Positions 1-8,561 of a stretch of DNA of 64,000 bases are shown one piece after another; the first letter of the stretch is position 1, and each line of letters starts with the position of its first letter. The stretch lies in assembly GCA_937944855.1 (NCBI GenBank), contig CALFAY010000005.1:175924-239923 (forward strand), written 5' to 3'. The stretch comes from an uncultured Planctomycetota bacterium. Lineage in GTDB: Bacteria; Planctomycetota; Planctomycetia; Gemmatales; HRBIN36. The notes below the pieces were generated by a model, which did not search any database, was not told the origin of the DNA, and worked only from the letters and a program-made list of their open reading frames with translations. The translations under genes were made by a program, and so were the position numbers.

Positions 1-685
1 GTCGCGCCGCGTCGGCAATCGGTTCGGCCCCTATGCTTCCGGCGGCTCCTTTGAGCGTATGCGCCGTTTGCCGAAGAAGCAAAGCATTTTTTGAGGAAAT
101 TGCCTCCCGCAGCTTAACCTGCAAGGCCCGACAATCTTCGAGGAAGAGTTGTACCAATTCCGCGTAAAGGGCCCGGTCGCCGTGCAGCTTGGCCAAGGCC
201 TTCGCCGCGTCGATTACCCGCATCTGGCCAGCCATATGACCGAAGATCGTTTCCGAGCGGTCGGTCGTCTGCGAGGCGGGAACTGTCTTTACCGCTGTGA
301 TACGCTCGAGAAGCTCGTACAAGTCGGACGGCTGGATCGGCTTGGTCAAGTACGCGTCGTAACCGGCTTCGAGACACTGTTGCCGGACCTCATCCGACGT
401 GTGGGCGGTCAGGGCGATGATCGGCACCCGGAGCAAACCCAGTTCCTTTTCCCGAGTCCGTATCCGCCGCGTCGCTTCCAGCCCGTCCATGCCCGGCATC
501 TCCACGTCCATGAGGAGGACGTCGAAACGATTCGGTTCATACAGGCCCAGGGCCACACTGGCGGCCCGGGCAATAATTACCTGATGTCTCCGTTTCTCCA
601 ACAACCGCTGAAGCAACCGTTGATTGACGGAGTCGTCATCCACTGCCAAGACACGAAGGCATCTTGGATTACTTGGTGCAGACAT
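1..685 (-). CDS. Response regulator with REC and HPt domains, truncated by the window edge
   Basis: Reading leftward from ATG 685, 228 codons are visible and the gene runs off the left edge. Residues 10-130 form a receiver domain with an acidic pocket (VDDDS), phospho-acceptor Asp60 in LLMDVEMPG and Lys115 in LTKP. Residues about 145-228 look like a histidine phosphotransfer domain with candidate His209 in QTAHTLKGAAG. This is the C-terminal layout of hybrid phosphorelay proteins, but the ATG lies just before the REC domain, so it may be a free-standing REC-HPt protein; anything past the HPt is unseen. It is divergent from the kinase gene at 893. The family call is firm; the signal sensed is unknown. 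Confidence 0.85.
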   Translation of the reverse strand, partial: MSAPSNPRCLRVLAVDDDSVNQRLLQRLLEKRRHQVIIARAASVALGLYEPNRFDVLLMDVEMPGMDGLEATRRIRTREKELGLLRVPIIALTAHTSDEVRQQCLEAGYDAYLTKPIQPSDLYELLERITAVKTVPASQTTDRSETIFGHMAGQMRVIDAAKALAKLHGDRALYAELVQLFLEDCRALQVKLREAISSKNALLLRQTAHTLKGAAGSIGAEPIADAAR

Positions 686-892
686 GGGAAACTTTCCGGA
701 CTGGCTCGCCGGTCATTCAAATATGGCATCTTATTTTTGCGCGGGAAAGAGAGTTTCAGCAACTTTCCGGGCTTGCCCTCATGAGCGTCTCACCACCTGG
801 ATGAGATATCATAATGATACCGTGCGACTGGATCCCTCTCTGGGTGGGAAGGGCGGTGCCATCGCTAAATCCAATTCAGAACGGTGAAAAAC

Positions 893-2527
893 ATGCCCAC
901 CGAGCCGCAATCTCGACCCTCCACAGCCGACGTCGATATGTCTGGCCGTCGGCTCGGTGATTTTCTGTTGGTGCGGCGTCTCGGCGAGGGCGGCATGGGA
1001 ACCGTCTATCTTGCCGAGCAGGTGTCGCTGCGTCGGCGGGTCGCCGTCAAAGTGCTTCGCGGCGACAGCACGGGCAGTGAAACATCCCGTAAGCGTTTTC
1101 GGGCCGAGGCCGAGGCTGTCGCCCGCCTCAACCACGCCAATATCGTCCAGCTGTACCAATTCCAGGACGGTTCGTCGCCGCACTACATGGTGCTCGAATA
1201 TGTGGACGGCTGGAACTTGCGGGAGTATCTGGCCCGCAAGGGTCCGCCAGGTTTGCCGATGGCCTTGAGCATCATGTGGCAAGTCGCCTCCGCCTTGCAA
1301 CGGGCGGCCGAGATGAGCATCGTTCACCGCGACATCAAGCCGGAGAACATCCTCATTACTCGGAAGGGCGAGGTCAAAGTGGCGGACTTTGGCTTGTCCC
1401 GCATGCTCTACTCGGGGAATGAGGCGAAGCATCTTACCCAGACCGGGGTCACTCTGGGCACTCCGCTGTACATGAGTCCGGAGCAGGTCGAGGGTCGGCC
1501 CACCGATCATCGCACCGACATCTATTCCTTCGGAGCGACCTGCTACCACCTCTTGGCCGGCTGTCCGCCGTTTGAGGGGGAGAATGCCTTCGCAGTGGCC
1601 TTGCAGCATGTCCAGAAAGAGCCGATACCGCTGGACACGCTGCGTCCTGATCTGCCTCCGCAATTGTGCGCGCTCATCCACCGCATGTTGGCCAAAAAGC
1701 CGGAGCAGCGTCCGGCCAGCGCTGCCGAGGTGCTGCGGGAGCTGCAAGCGATCAGCGAAGGCCTGCCCAAGGACCAGACCAGCCCGGTTTTCAACTCATT
1801 GACGCTGTCGCTGCCCGTCGTCGAATCCGAAGCTTTGATGCCGACTTTGACTGAGACAAGTTCAGTGCCCAGCGGGTGGAAACAGTCCCGATGGCTGAAA
1901 ACCGCGATGTGGTCGGGGCTGGTCGTTGGCAGTCTGCTTTGTGCCTTTGTGGGAGGTGCCCTGACCGCAGCGGCCCTCAGACCACAAGTCGAGGAGGTTT
2001 CCAACGAGCCGAACGATACGGTCCAAGCGGTTCCTCTGGAGACGCTTTTGGGTTCGTATCGCCGCAAGGAACGGGGCTACCGGGATTTGATTGAGGAGAC
2101 CGAGAATCCGGGCCGGGAACGCGAGGAGTTGCGTCGCGGCATCCAACACCGCATGGATTTGGGATTGCTTTACCTGGAACAGATCCCCCGGGAACTGGAC
2201 CGAGCCGAGGAACTCTTTTCCACCCAAATGAAAAGCAAGGTCCGGGAGTACGAGTACGTCGGCAAGCTCGGCATGGCGATGGTGCTCGCTTTCCGAGACG
2301 AGCCGGAAAAATCGAACCAGTTGTTTTTGGAAGCGCTGAACCAACAAAGAGAAAGCGCCGGGCTGTTCATTCCTCCGAACCTGCGCTGGCTGCGGATGAT
2401 CTTGACTGCATTGGATCACAACAAGCGGAACTGCCTGGCTCAGAAGCTCCGCTATCCGCCGGAACTGAGCGCCTTCGAGACCAATCTGCGGCGACTTCCC
2501 GGTTTGCCGGGGGCGGACCTCCGGTAA
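893..2527 (+). CDS. Membrane-anchored serine/threonine protein kinase
   Basis: A PknB-type (Hanks) kinase fills residues about 22-290: glycine loop GEGGMGTV, VAVK lysine, catalytic HRDIKPEN, DFG metal site and a GTPLYMSPEQ activation segment, so all catalytic residues are present. One hydrophobic helix follows near residues 338-362, then a charged C-terminal region of about 180 residues predicted to be outside the membrane, where it may sense or interact. That region resembles no repeat I can name. ATG 893 is preferred; an in-frame GTG lies at 884. Such kinases are abundant in planctomycetes. Substrate unknown. Confidence 0.92.
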   Translation: MPTEPQSRPSTADVDMSGRRLGDFLLVRRLGEGGMGTVYLAEQVSLRRRVAVKVLRGDSTGSETSRKRFRAEAEAVARLNHANIVQLYQFQDGSSPHYMVLEYVDGWNLREYLARKGPPGLPMALSIMWQVASALQRAAEMSIVHRDIKPENILITRKGEVKVADFGLSRMLYSGNEAKHLTQTGVTLGTPLYMSPEQVEGRPTDHRTDIYSFGATCYHLLAGCPPFEGENAFAVALQHVQKEPIPLDTLRPDLPPQLCALIHRMLAKKPEQRPASAAEVLRELQAISEGLPKDQTSPVFNSLTLSLPVVESEALMPTLTETSSVPSGWKQSRWLKTAMWSGLVVGSLLCAFVGGALTAAALRPQVEEVSNEPNDTVQAVPLETLLGSYRRKERGYRDLIEETENPGREREELRRGIQHRMDLGLLYLEQIPRELDRAEELFSTQMKSKVREYEYVGKLGMAMVLAFRDEPEKSNQLFLEALNQQRESAGLFIPPNLRWLRMILTALDHNKRNCLAQKLRYPPELSAFETNLRRLPGLPGADLR

Positions 2528-2590
2528 CACCGCCTGGACCGCCGCTGGATCGACCGCGACCCCCGTCCTGAAAGCGGAATGGGCAAACAG

Positions 2591-2625
2591 GAAACGCCTC
2601 CAGGTAGCCCACCCGAAGGCGTTTC
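2591..2625. terminator. Probable bidirectional terminator between convergent genes
   Basis: A perfect 9-bp inverted repeat, GAAACGCCT (2591-2599) and AGGCGTTTC (2617-2625), sits between the convergent kinase gene and the secreted-protein gene. The stem is GC-rich, but the T-tract is poor on both sides, so termination is inferred mainly from position. Confidence 0.5.
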
Positions 2626-2665
2626 TTGCTTGGTGCCGAGTGCGGGATTGAACGCTGACCTCGTA

Positions 2666-3649
2666 TCAGCGACCCGCCTTGTCGATCATCTCCTGAGTCA
2701 GGGTCATTTTGAGCGAGATAGTTTTGCCGTTGACGTCGGTCTTGGCCCCTTGAATCATCTCGGCCCAGATCTCGCCGCCGGGGACGCCTTGCCCCTGGAG
2801 GGCACCAGCCGCAAAGAGCTTAAGCCCTTCCAATTGACCGCGAAGCTGCTGGGCTGCCTGAGCTTCAGTGGTGTGAATGAACAAACCGATATTGAGGTCC
2901 TTGCCGGTCGTCAGCCCGCCGGTGAAGCCTTCCAGCGCCTCGACAATCAGGGCCATCTGCGGGTTGGCCCGGGCAGCTTCTTTGGCTTCCTTGGGCAACG
3001 GCATGGCCATGATGACCGTGTCGTTGTCACTGACCTTGGTCAGCATGTTGACCAGCGTGCGATTAGGGTTTGGTTTCCGCTTGCCCTGATGCACATCGAC
3101 GGCATCAGTCACCAGGGCCTTTTTATTGCCCACGACGGCCGTGCTTCCGTCGATGAAGGCTACGAACATCACCTGTTCGTTTTGCTTAGCTTCGTACAGT
3201 TTCAGACCACCGTGGTTGGAGACGCTGATCTGATCCGGCATCTGCTTGGCAGCGTCGGCAAGCGTCGTGTGAACCTTGTCCAGATCAAACTTGCCTTCAA
3301 CAAGCAGGAAGAAGTTGCCGAAGGGGGATTCGAAGGCCCCTGGCATTGGAGCGACCAGACGGAAATCGCCCAAGGCGACCGTCACTTGGGTAAGATCGCG
3401 GAGCGGATCGAACCCCAAGGCATCGAAGATCAGGCCGAGCTGAATGTTCTCTCGCAACCCTTCCTTGATCTGCTCCAGGGCATTCTTCTTCACGATGTCG
3501 CTGTCGAGCAGTTCCCGAACCTTGACCCGTAGGACCATCTGCGAATCATCGGGGAGGTACTTGCTGGGAGTGGCGGCCCACCCCGAGGTCGCCAAGGCGG
3601 TCAATACCACAAGCGCCGCCACGCATGCCGTGCCAAGTCTTAACCCCAT
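2666..3649 (-). CDS. Secreted protein of unknown function
   Basis: 327 residues with a classical signal peptide (hydrophobic stretch about residues 4-24, Ala-x-Ala-like end at GWAA). The mature part begins with a segment on a protein holding a threshold (KYLPDDSQMVLRV) and alternates predicted strands with charged helices; no catalytic motif is recognised. This style (signal peptide, then a sentence like 'lies below its value' region) is seen in planctomycete secreted proteins of the DUF3352-like sort, but I cannot assign the family. A good Shine-Dalgarno (GGAGG, 9 nt) supports ATG 3649. It stands alone between opposed and upstream-reading neighbours. Confidence 0.75.
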   Translation of the reverse strand: MGLRLGTACVAALVVLTALATSGWAATPSKYLPDDSQMVLRVKVRELLDSDIVKKNALEQIKEGLRENIQLGLIFDALGFDPLRDLTQVTVALGDFRLVAPMPGAFESPFGNFFLLVEGKFDLDKVHTTLADAAKQMPDQISVSNHGGLKLYEAKQNEQVMFVAFIDGSTAVVGNKKALVTDAVDVHQGKRKPNPNRTLVNMLTKVSDNDTVIMAMPLPKEAKEAARANPQMALIVEALEGFTGGLTTGKDLNIGLFIHTTEAQAAQQLRGQLEGLKLFAAGALQGQGVPGGEIWAEMIQGAKTDVNGKTISLKMTLTQEMIDKAGR

Positions 3650-3781
3650 AGCCGAACGCCTCCGTTAGAAAATCACTAAATCTGACCGGCACACCGGATC
3701 GCTGTCGGGCCATCCGACCGCGAACATACTTTGTACCCAGTCAAGCCGCAGAGGGTTTCGTGCTCCCTGTGACTTCCTCAG

Positions 3782-4999
3782 TCACACTAAGATACGCTGG
3801 ATTAGACATTTCAGGTAGGCCGATTCCAGACAGGAAATGACCACTGGATGATCCGGCGGTTGCCCTCGACGTTCCAGAAGCTGCACGGTCCGCCGGGCCG
3901 ACGCTGCCACCTGAGCCGACAGATCCTCCAGCATTTCCATGCTGATCAGGCCGGAACAACAGCACAAAACCAGAATGCCCTCCGGTTCCAGGAGCAACTG
4001 AGCGAGGGTGAGCAGGCGGCGGTAGCCCCGCAAGGCGTCCTCGACTGCCGATTTAGTCCGTGCGAATTTGGGCGGATCAAGAACGATCAGCCCAAAGCGC
4101 TCTCGGCAGCGGACGGCCTCCTGCATGAATTCGAACACGTCCGCTTTATGATACGCAACTTTCTCCCCGCTGAAACCGTTTTGAGCGGCGTTGAGCCGAG
4201 CCAGTTGGATCGCGGCTTCCGAACTGTCCACGCCGACGACGGAATTAGCGCCGGCTCTCAGACAAGTCAGGCCGAATCCGCCGGAGTAGCAGAAGGCATC
4301 CAGTACCCGCCGACCCTTTGCGTACCGCGCCGCGGCCAAACGGTTCTCCCGCTGATCGAGGTAAAAGCCGGTCTTCTGCCCTTCCGCCAAGTCCACGAGA
4401 AACTCCACGGCTGGGCTGCCGTTCAGCGCCGGTTCACGAATCAGGACTGGACCCGGCGGCGCGTTGCCGCGGAGTAACCCATCCTGAAGTTCCAGACCTT
4501 CCAATTTCCCCACTCCGCGTTCTGTGCGGAGGTAAATCCCGGCGGGACCCAACAAGTCCGCCAGAATGTCCGCGAACATTTCCCGCCGCAATGCCAGGGC
4601 CAGGCTGGTAAATTGCACGACCAGCCAGCGGTCGTACAGATCCACAGTCAGGCCCGAAAGTCCATCGCCTTCGCTGAACACCAGGCGACAGGCCTGGTTC
4701 GGTCCGACGAGACGCAACACGTCCCGACGAAGCCGGACCGCCTCGGCAACGCGATGGTGGAAGAACGCCCGATCGAGAGGTTGGTCGGCATCCCAACTGT
4801 AAAGCCGGACTCGAAGTCGGCTACGGCTGTTGTACAGGCCCCGAGCCACGAATGCTCCGCCGTGAGCATGAACGTCCACCTCGTCGCCGTCAGCCGGATC
4901 GCCTTCGACTGAGGCAATAGCTGCGGGATAGACCCACGGATGCCGGGCATACAGCGGTTTGGCCCGACGCGGATGGAGATGAACGTGGCCTTTGGTCAT
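3782..4999 (-). CDS. rlmI: RlmI-type 23S rRNA (cytosine-C5) methyltransferase
   Basis: 405 residues: N-terminal PUA RNA-binding domain (about 1-75), a linker with the family signature GQKTGFYLDQREN (207-219), then a Rossmann SAM-binding domain with motif I VLDAFCYSGGFG (232-243), acidic VDSS and DPPKF (308-312). A CCCSG stretch near 346-350 is in the place of the catalytic cysteine motif of RlmI-like enzymes. E. coli RlmI makes m5C1962 of 23S rRNA. Its start overlaps the end of the upstream response-regulator gene by 4 nt, so the two are probably co-transcribed. The exact nucleotide modified here is inferred. Confidence 0.88.
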   Translation of the reverse strand: MTKGHVHLHPRRAKPLYARHPWVYPAAIASVEGDPADGDEVDVHAHGGAFVARGLYNSRSRLRVRLYSWDADQPLDRAFFHHRVAEAVRLRRDVLRLVGPNQACRLVFSEGDGLSGLTVDLYDRWLVVQFTSLALALRREMFADILADLLGPAGIYLRTERGVGKLEGLELQDGLLRGNAPPGPVLIREPALNGSPAVEFLVDLAEGQKTGFYLDQRENRLAAARYAKGRRVLDAFCYSGGFGLTCLRAGANSVVGVDSSEAAIQLARLNAAQNGFSGEKVAYHKADVFEFMQEAVRCRERFGLIVLDPPKFARTKSAVEDALRGYRRLLTLAQLLLEPEGILVLCCCSGLISMEMLEDLSAQVAASARRTVQLLERRGQPPDHPVVISCLESAYLKCLIQRILV

Positions 5000-5478
5000 A
5001 GCTGCGGCGGCTGAGTCGTCCCCGGCGGCTGTCCTGCCGCCTGCTCAATGTTCTGGAAATGGGCCAAAGCGCGATCAAGCTCTTTTTTGTACATCCGACC
5101 TTTCAATAGCGACCGAACACGCAACAGCAGTTCCGTCTTGTTGATCGGTTTGGTGAGGAAATCATCCGTACCGACTTCGACAGCCCGATCGATGTCGCTG
5201 GGCTGATCCAAGGCTGTCACCATCAACACCGCTACGTCCTTGGTCCGCGGGTTTCCCCGCAGCCGTTTGCACACCTCGAAGCCGCTGATCCGCGGCATCA
5301 TGACGTCGAGCAGGATCAGGTCCGGAAGCCACTCCTCGACCACGCGGAGGGTTTCTTCCCCGTCCGCAGCCGTGCGAGTGTCGCAGTCCAGCTCGCCCAG
5401 GTATGCTTCCAGAAGCTCCACGCCCTGCGGATTGTCGTCGGCGATCAGAATGCGTGGCCGGGTGCTCGTCGATTCCAT
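4996..5478 (-). CDS. Single-domain response regulator with helical tail
   Basis: 160 residues. A complete receiver domain spans about 9-128: acidic pair ADDN, phospho-acceptor Asp58 in LILLDVMMP, Thr in MVTA and Lys110 in LTKPIN. No DNA-binding or enzymatic output domain follows, only a predicted helix (about 129-147) and a Pro/Gln-rich end. It probably acts by protein contact, as CheY- or Spo0F-like proteins do. No histidine kinase is adjacent. The gene overlaps rlmI by 4 nt (ATGA-type junction), an unusual operon partner. Confidence 0.88.
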   Translation of the reverse strand: MESTSTRPRILIADDNPQGVELLEAYLGELDCDTRTAADGEETLRVVEEWLPDLILLDVMMPRISGFEVCKRLRGNPRTKDVAVLMVTALDQPSDIDRAVEVGTDDFLTKPINKTELLLRVRSLLKGRMYKKELDRALAHFQNIEQAAGQPPGTTQPPQL

Positions 5479-5598
5479 GACCTACCTCGCCCTCGGATTC
5501 AAGCTCAGGGATTATACTAATTTCAGGCTGGGCGAAGCTGCCGGGCAATTCGCCTCGGACTCGCTGCAAGCAGTGGAATGGGATGCTTTTGAATAACG

Positions 5599-6015
5599 AT
5601 GCCGCGGATGACCCTCAAGCAATTTGGACGTATCGTGTCCCACGTGATGGACACGCTTCCAGAGCAGATACGACGACACCTCGAAAATGTGGTCATCGAC
5701 ATCGAGGAAGAACCGGACGAGGAACTCCTGCGCAGCGCCGGTTTCAGCACCGAAGAAATCGCCCAGGGAGCCTCGCTCTACGGACTGTTCATCCCGTTTG
5801 ATACGCGGGCCCCGGACTCGATCGACTTCCTCGACCGACCCAATCGGATCCTGATATTCAAGAGGCCCCTGGAGGAGGACTTCCCGGACCCCCGCCAGCT
5901 CCGCATCGAGATCCGCAAGACGGTCGTCCATGAGGTAGCCCATCATTTCGGCTGGACGGATTGGGATCTGGAAAGATTCGACAGCCAGCCTGACCCGTTC
6001 AAGGACGAACCATGA
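5599..6015 (+). CDS. Zincin-like metallopeptidase (Zincin_1 family)
   Basis: 138 residues with the zinc motif HEVAHHFG (His111, Glu112, His115) in the C-terminal third, followed by an acidic residue-rich helix that could supply a third ligand. This matches small bacterial metallopeptidase-family proteins (PF06262-like) in length and motif position. No signal peptide, so cytoplasmic. It overlaps the next gene, an O6-alkylguanine repair protein, by 4 nt (ATGA), implying coupled translation. Substrate is not known for the family. ATG 5608 is an alternative start. Confidence 0.85.
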   Translation: MPRMTLKQFGRIVSHVMDTLPEQIRRHLENVVIDIEEEPDEELLRSAGFSTEEIAQGASLYGLFIPFDTRAPDSIDFLDRPNRILIFKRPLEEDFPDPRQLRIEIRKTVVHEVAHHFGWTDWDLERFDSQPDPFKDEP

Positions 6016-6584
6016 CCCACGCAATCGCTGCCAGCAGGACAAGCACCGCAAACGGCGATCGGTCCCGCGAGCTTCGATGGGCGTTGGCGGTCGCCTGGGA
6101 GCCGATCCCTTCCGCTTTCGGCCTGATCGGCGTGATATTCTCGCATCACGGCGTTCTGGAAGTGCGGTTCCTTCATGGGGCGGACGACTTTCCACAAGAT
6201 CTGCGATTGACCATGCTCCCAGCCGCCCAAAAGCCGTGGCAAAGGCGGGCCGTGGACCTGCTTCAGCGGTATCTCTCGGGGAAACGACAATCACTCGACG
6301 AGATCAGCATCGACTACGCTGGGTTTAGCGAATTCCGGCGAAAAGTCACGGAAGAATGCCGGGCAGTACCCTTCGGGCAGACCGCAACCTATCAACAATT
6401 GGCAGATCGGACTGGCAATCCGAGAGCAGCTCGCGCGGTCGGCGGCGTGATGCGCGCCAATCCGATGCCGTTGATCGTGCCCTGCCATCGGATCGTTCGC
6501 TGCGATGGCACGTTAGGAGGGTACTCCGGACCGGGCGGCGTCAATCTCAAACGCCGGCTGCTGGAGTTGGAAGGAGTCTTGTGA
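6012..6584 (+). CDS. ogt: Methylated-DNA-protein-cysteine methyltransferase
   Basis: 190 residues. The suicide-acceptor motif PCHRI with Cys158 is intact, preceded by the conserved region around PFGQTATYQQLA and a helix-turn-helix segment with RAAR-VGGVMRANP. This is the Ogt/AdaB fold that removes alkyl groups from O6 of guanine by transferring them to its own cysteine. No Ada-type regulatory N-terminus is present. It is translationally coupled to the metallopeptidase gene upstream. Symbol ogt is by family; it could equally be called mgt. Confidence 0.9.
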   Translation: MTHAIAASRTSTANGDRSRELRWALAVAWEPIPSAFGLIGVIFSHHGVLEVRFLHGADDFPQDLRLTMLPAAQKPWQRRAVDLLQRYLSGKRQSLDEISIDYAGFSEFRRKVTEECRAVPFGQTATYQQLADRTGNPRAARAVGGVMRANPMPLIVPCHRIVRCDGTLGGYSGPGGVNLKRRLLELEGVL

Positions 6585-6618
6585 CCTACGGACTTTTCCC
6601 GCGAGCGTGGTTGAGAAG

Positions 6619-7068
6619 TCAGGATCGCGGCGGTCTTGGCTGTTTGCCTGATTGTTGTTGAAGCAGGCGAACGCCCTCTTGAAGCGCCTTCTTCGCCCGG
6701 TCGCCGCGTGCCTTCTCGTTTGCTTTTTTAAGGGCTTTGAGGTCTTCCAGTTCCGCCTGGCAGAAGTCGCAGCCCACAGTTTTGAGATGGAACTCGATGT
6801 AGTCGTGCAGGTCCTTGGGCATGGCATCCAAAAGGAAGTTGCTCAGCTGTTCCCGGGTCGGACAACTGAGCCGATGGCGTTGCCAAATCGCACCGACGCT
6901 GTGTTCTTCGTTTGAGTAGGTCAAGATCAGAGCATTGAGAATGGCCATCAAGTCTTTGGATGCTCTGATTGCTTTTTCGACCCGCGCCATATCGGCGGGA
7001 GGGAGGTTCTCAGCAATGTAGTCTATCAGATCTTTCTCGGTGATTGAGTGGGCAAAATCGCGATCCAC
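6619..7068 (-). CDS. Putative zinc-binding anti-sigma factor
   Basis: 149 residues from GTG 7068, chosen because an AGGGG Shine-Dalgarno lies 7 nt upstream (TTG 7074 is too close to it). The centre contains Cys69 and then H-x5-C-x2-C (His94, Cys100, Cys103), reminiscent of the zf-HC2 domain of ECF anti-sigma factors, whose usual spacing is H-x3-C-x2-C. The C-terminus is a charged, Lys/Arg-rich helix with no transmembrane segment, so it would be a soluble regulator. It begins 12 nt downstream of the sigma-factor stop, which is the main support for the role. Confidence 0.65.
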   Translation of the reverse strand: MDRDFAHSITEKDLIDYIAENLPPADMARVEKAIRASKDLMAILNALILTYSNEEHSVGAIWQRHRLSCPTREQLSNFLLDAMPKDLHDYIEFHLKTVGCDFCQAELEDLKALKKANEKARGDRAKKALQEGVRLLQQQSGKQPRPPRS

Positions 7069-7080
7069 GGTCAAGCCCCT

Positions 7081-7728
7081 TCACGAGGAACGACGGGAAG
7101 AAAGAAATGCCTCAGGAGGTAAACCACACTCATTGACGCCGACTGCCAGCTTCCGGATGGCCGCGAAACGGATGTTGGCGACGTTCTGATCCGGCATTTC
7201 TAAGAAGTCAGCGATTTTTTTGTTCGGCCAATGTTTGACGAAGAGCAGTTCCAGGACCATCACCCGCTTGTAGTCCCCCTTCTTCTTCCATTCCCCGATG
7301 AGGTCGGAGAGAGCAACGACGAGCGCTTTCTCCTCCATGTCCCGTCGTTCCTTACTGCGGGCCATGGTCGAAACCCCGGGCCGCTTATCTGGAATGTTCA
7401 GCCCGCCCGGGTTGCTTTCCCCTGAGTCGCCCCCTTCGGAAGACAGTTCTTTAGGTTCACGGCCCTTTTTGCGAAGTCGATCTGTGATCTTGTTCTTGGC
7501 GATCGTGTAGAGATAGCTCAGCAGGTCGCGGTTTTCGTCAAAGTAGGACAGACTCTTAAGGAAACCTAAAAGCGTTTCCTGAACGACGTCCTCAGCTTCG
7601 TTGTCGCCGAGTTTGAGACGGACGAAGTAGAAGAGGCGGTCGTAGTAGCGTTCAAGCAGTTGCCGCCAGGCTGCCTCGTCGCCCTCCCGCAATTTTCGAA
7701 CGAGAAGCCGATCACTGGCATTGGGCAT
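7081..7728 (-). CDS. ECF-type sigma-70 family RNA polymerase sigma factor
   Basis: 215 residues from ATG 7728, which has GGAG 7 nt upstream and begins at the normal place for an ECF factor. Region 2 (about 7-80) has the typical DEAAWRQLLERYYDRLF and AEDVVQETLLGF blocks; region 4 near the end has an HTH with NKKIADFLEMPDQNVANIRF. A Ser/Gly-rich linker of about 40 residues separates them. An in-frame ATG at 7806 overlaps the batE stop as ATGA and would add 26 residues lacking sigma features. It is followed directly by the anti-sigma candidate, and probably shares the bat transcript. Confidence 0.88.
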   Translation of the reverse strand: MPNASDRLLVRKLREGDEAAWRQLLERYYDRLFYFVRLKLGDNEAEDVVQETLLGFLKSLSYFDENRDLLSYLYTIAKNKITDRLRKKGREPKELSSEGGDSGESNPGGLNIPDKRPGVSTMARSKERRDMEEKALVVALSDLIGEWKKKGDYKRVMVLELLFVKHWPNKKIADFLEMPDQNVANIRFAAIRKLAVGVNECGLPPEAFLSSRRSS

Positions 7729-7802
7729 GGCCTGGCTCCAAAAGGATAACCGCACCCGGAAGACACCCTGGCAATAATCATATCCATTTGAATCAGTAAG
7801 CG

Positions 7803-8561
7803 TCATTGCGGCCAGACAAAAAGCAGTTCACTGCGGGGAACCCAGCCGGTGTCACCATTATCCAATTGCACTTTCGCCCAACCGTTGGGTCGTTCGGCCA
7901 GAACACGCACCTCTACGCCCGCGTTCAGAACTATCGGTAAGCCGTTACGCTCCCGGGCCGGATACGACATGCCGTTTCCCTCTCGAAAGGTCACGCCGTT
8001 GCGACTGACAACGGCCTCGGGACGAAGACTCCGGTCGTACTCTTGCCATCGTGCCGCAGTCGCTCCCACTCCGCTTAGCACGAGGATAACAGGGGCCGCG
8101 ATGGTCCAGCCCCACTGGTGGCGAACGGTTCCTGCTCCGGCCAAGCTCCAGCCAACAACCCAGAACAGCAATGCCAGTATGCGTACTTCGCTGGCAGAAA
8201 GACGGAACCAGACAGGCAGGGTCGGTTCCCGGACAGGGGACCGCGGTTCGAGGACCATTTCCCGGGCTTGAAGCAGATTGGAATGCAGGTGCGGATTCCG
8301 CGTCAGCCAGTACTCGGCCCTTCGGTAAGCAACGATCGCGTCAGCCAGACGACCGGCCCGCAAGTAGGCGTTGCCTTGACACAGGTAGAAGCGGCCGTTC
8401 GCTACGCCGCGGCTCGACAGTTCCTCGAACAATTTCACCGCCGACTCGGCGTCGTCCTGTTGCTCGGCTCTTCGCAACGCTGCAAGGATCTCGCCGAGCG
8501 GAATTTCCCTCGCTGCCTCGGCGGGATGAATCAGAGCCGCAAGCAGCACAAACACCGTCAT
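7803..8561 (-). CDS. BatE-like TPR and SH3-domain membrane protein
   Basis: About 252 residues. A signal-like hydrophobic start is followed by TPR-like helices (GRFYLCQGNAYLRAGRLADAI region), two transmembrane helices near 125-165, and a C-terminal bacterial SH3-type segment ending in GDTGWVPRSELL. This order is that of BatE in the Bacteroides aerotolerance cluster. ATG 8561 overlaps the batD stop as ATGA, which decides the start over the upstream TTG 8567. It is the last bat gene before the sigma factor. The biochemical role of Bat proteins is unresolved. Confidence 0.78.
   Translation of the reverse strand: MTVFVLLAALIHPAEAAREIPLGEILAALRRAEQQDDAESAVKLFEELSSRGVANGRFYLCQGNAYLRAGRLADAIVAYRRAEYWLTRNPHLHSNLLQAREMVLEPRSPVREPTLPVWFRLSASEVRILALLFWVVGWSLAGAGTVRHQWGWTIAAPVILVLSGVGATAARWQEYDRSLRPEAVVSRNGVTFREGNGMSYPARERNGLPIVLNAGVEVRVLAERPNGWAKVQLDNGDTGWVPRSELLFVWPQ

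Noticed and set aside
2634..2660. A stretch whose reverse complement resembles a tRNA 3' end (TTCAATCCCGC...CTCGGCACCA)
   Set aside because: The T-stem does not pair and a standard T-loop puts CCA one base out of register; no anticodon or D-arm is present. It could be a degraded fragment or attachment-site remnant, but chance is as likely.
3769..3785. Short hairpin at the rlmI stop codon as a terminator
   Set aside because: Only a 6-bp stem overlapping the stop codon, without a T-tract.
7729..7806. In-frame extension of the sigma factor to ATG 7806, overlapping batE by ATGA
   Set aside because: The 26 extra residues lack sigma features and ATG 7728 has a good ribosome site; kept only as an alternative.
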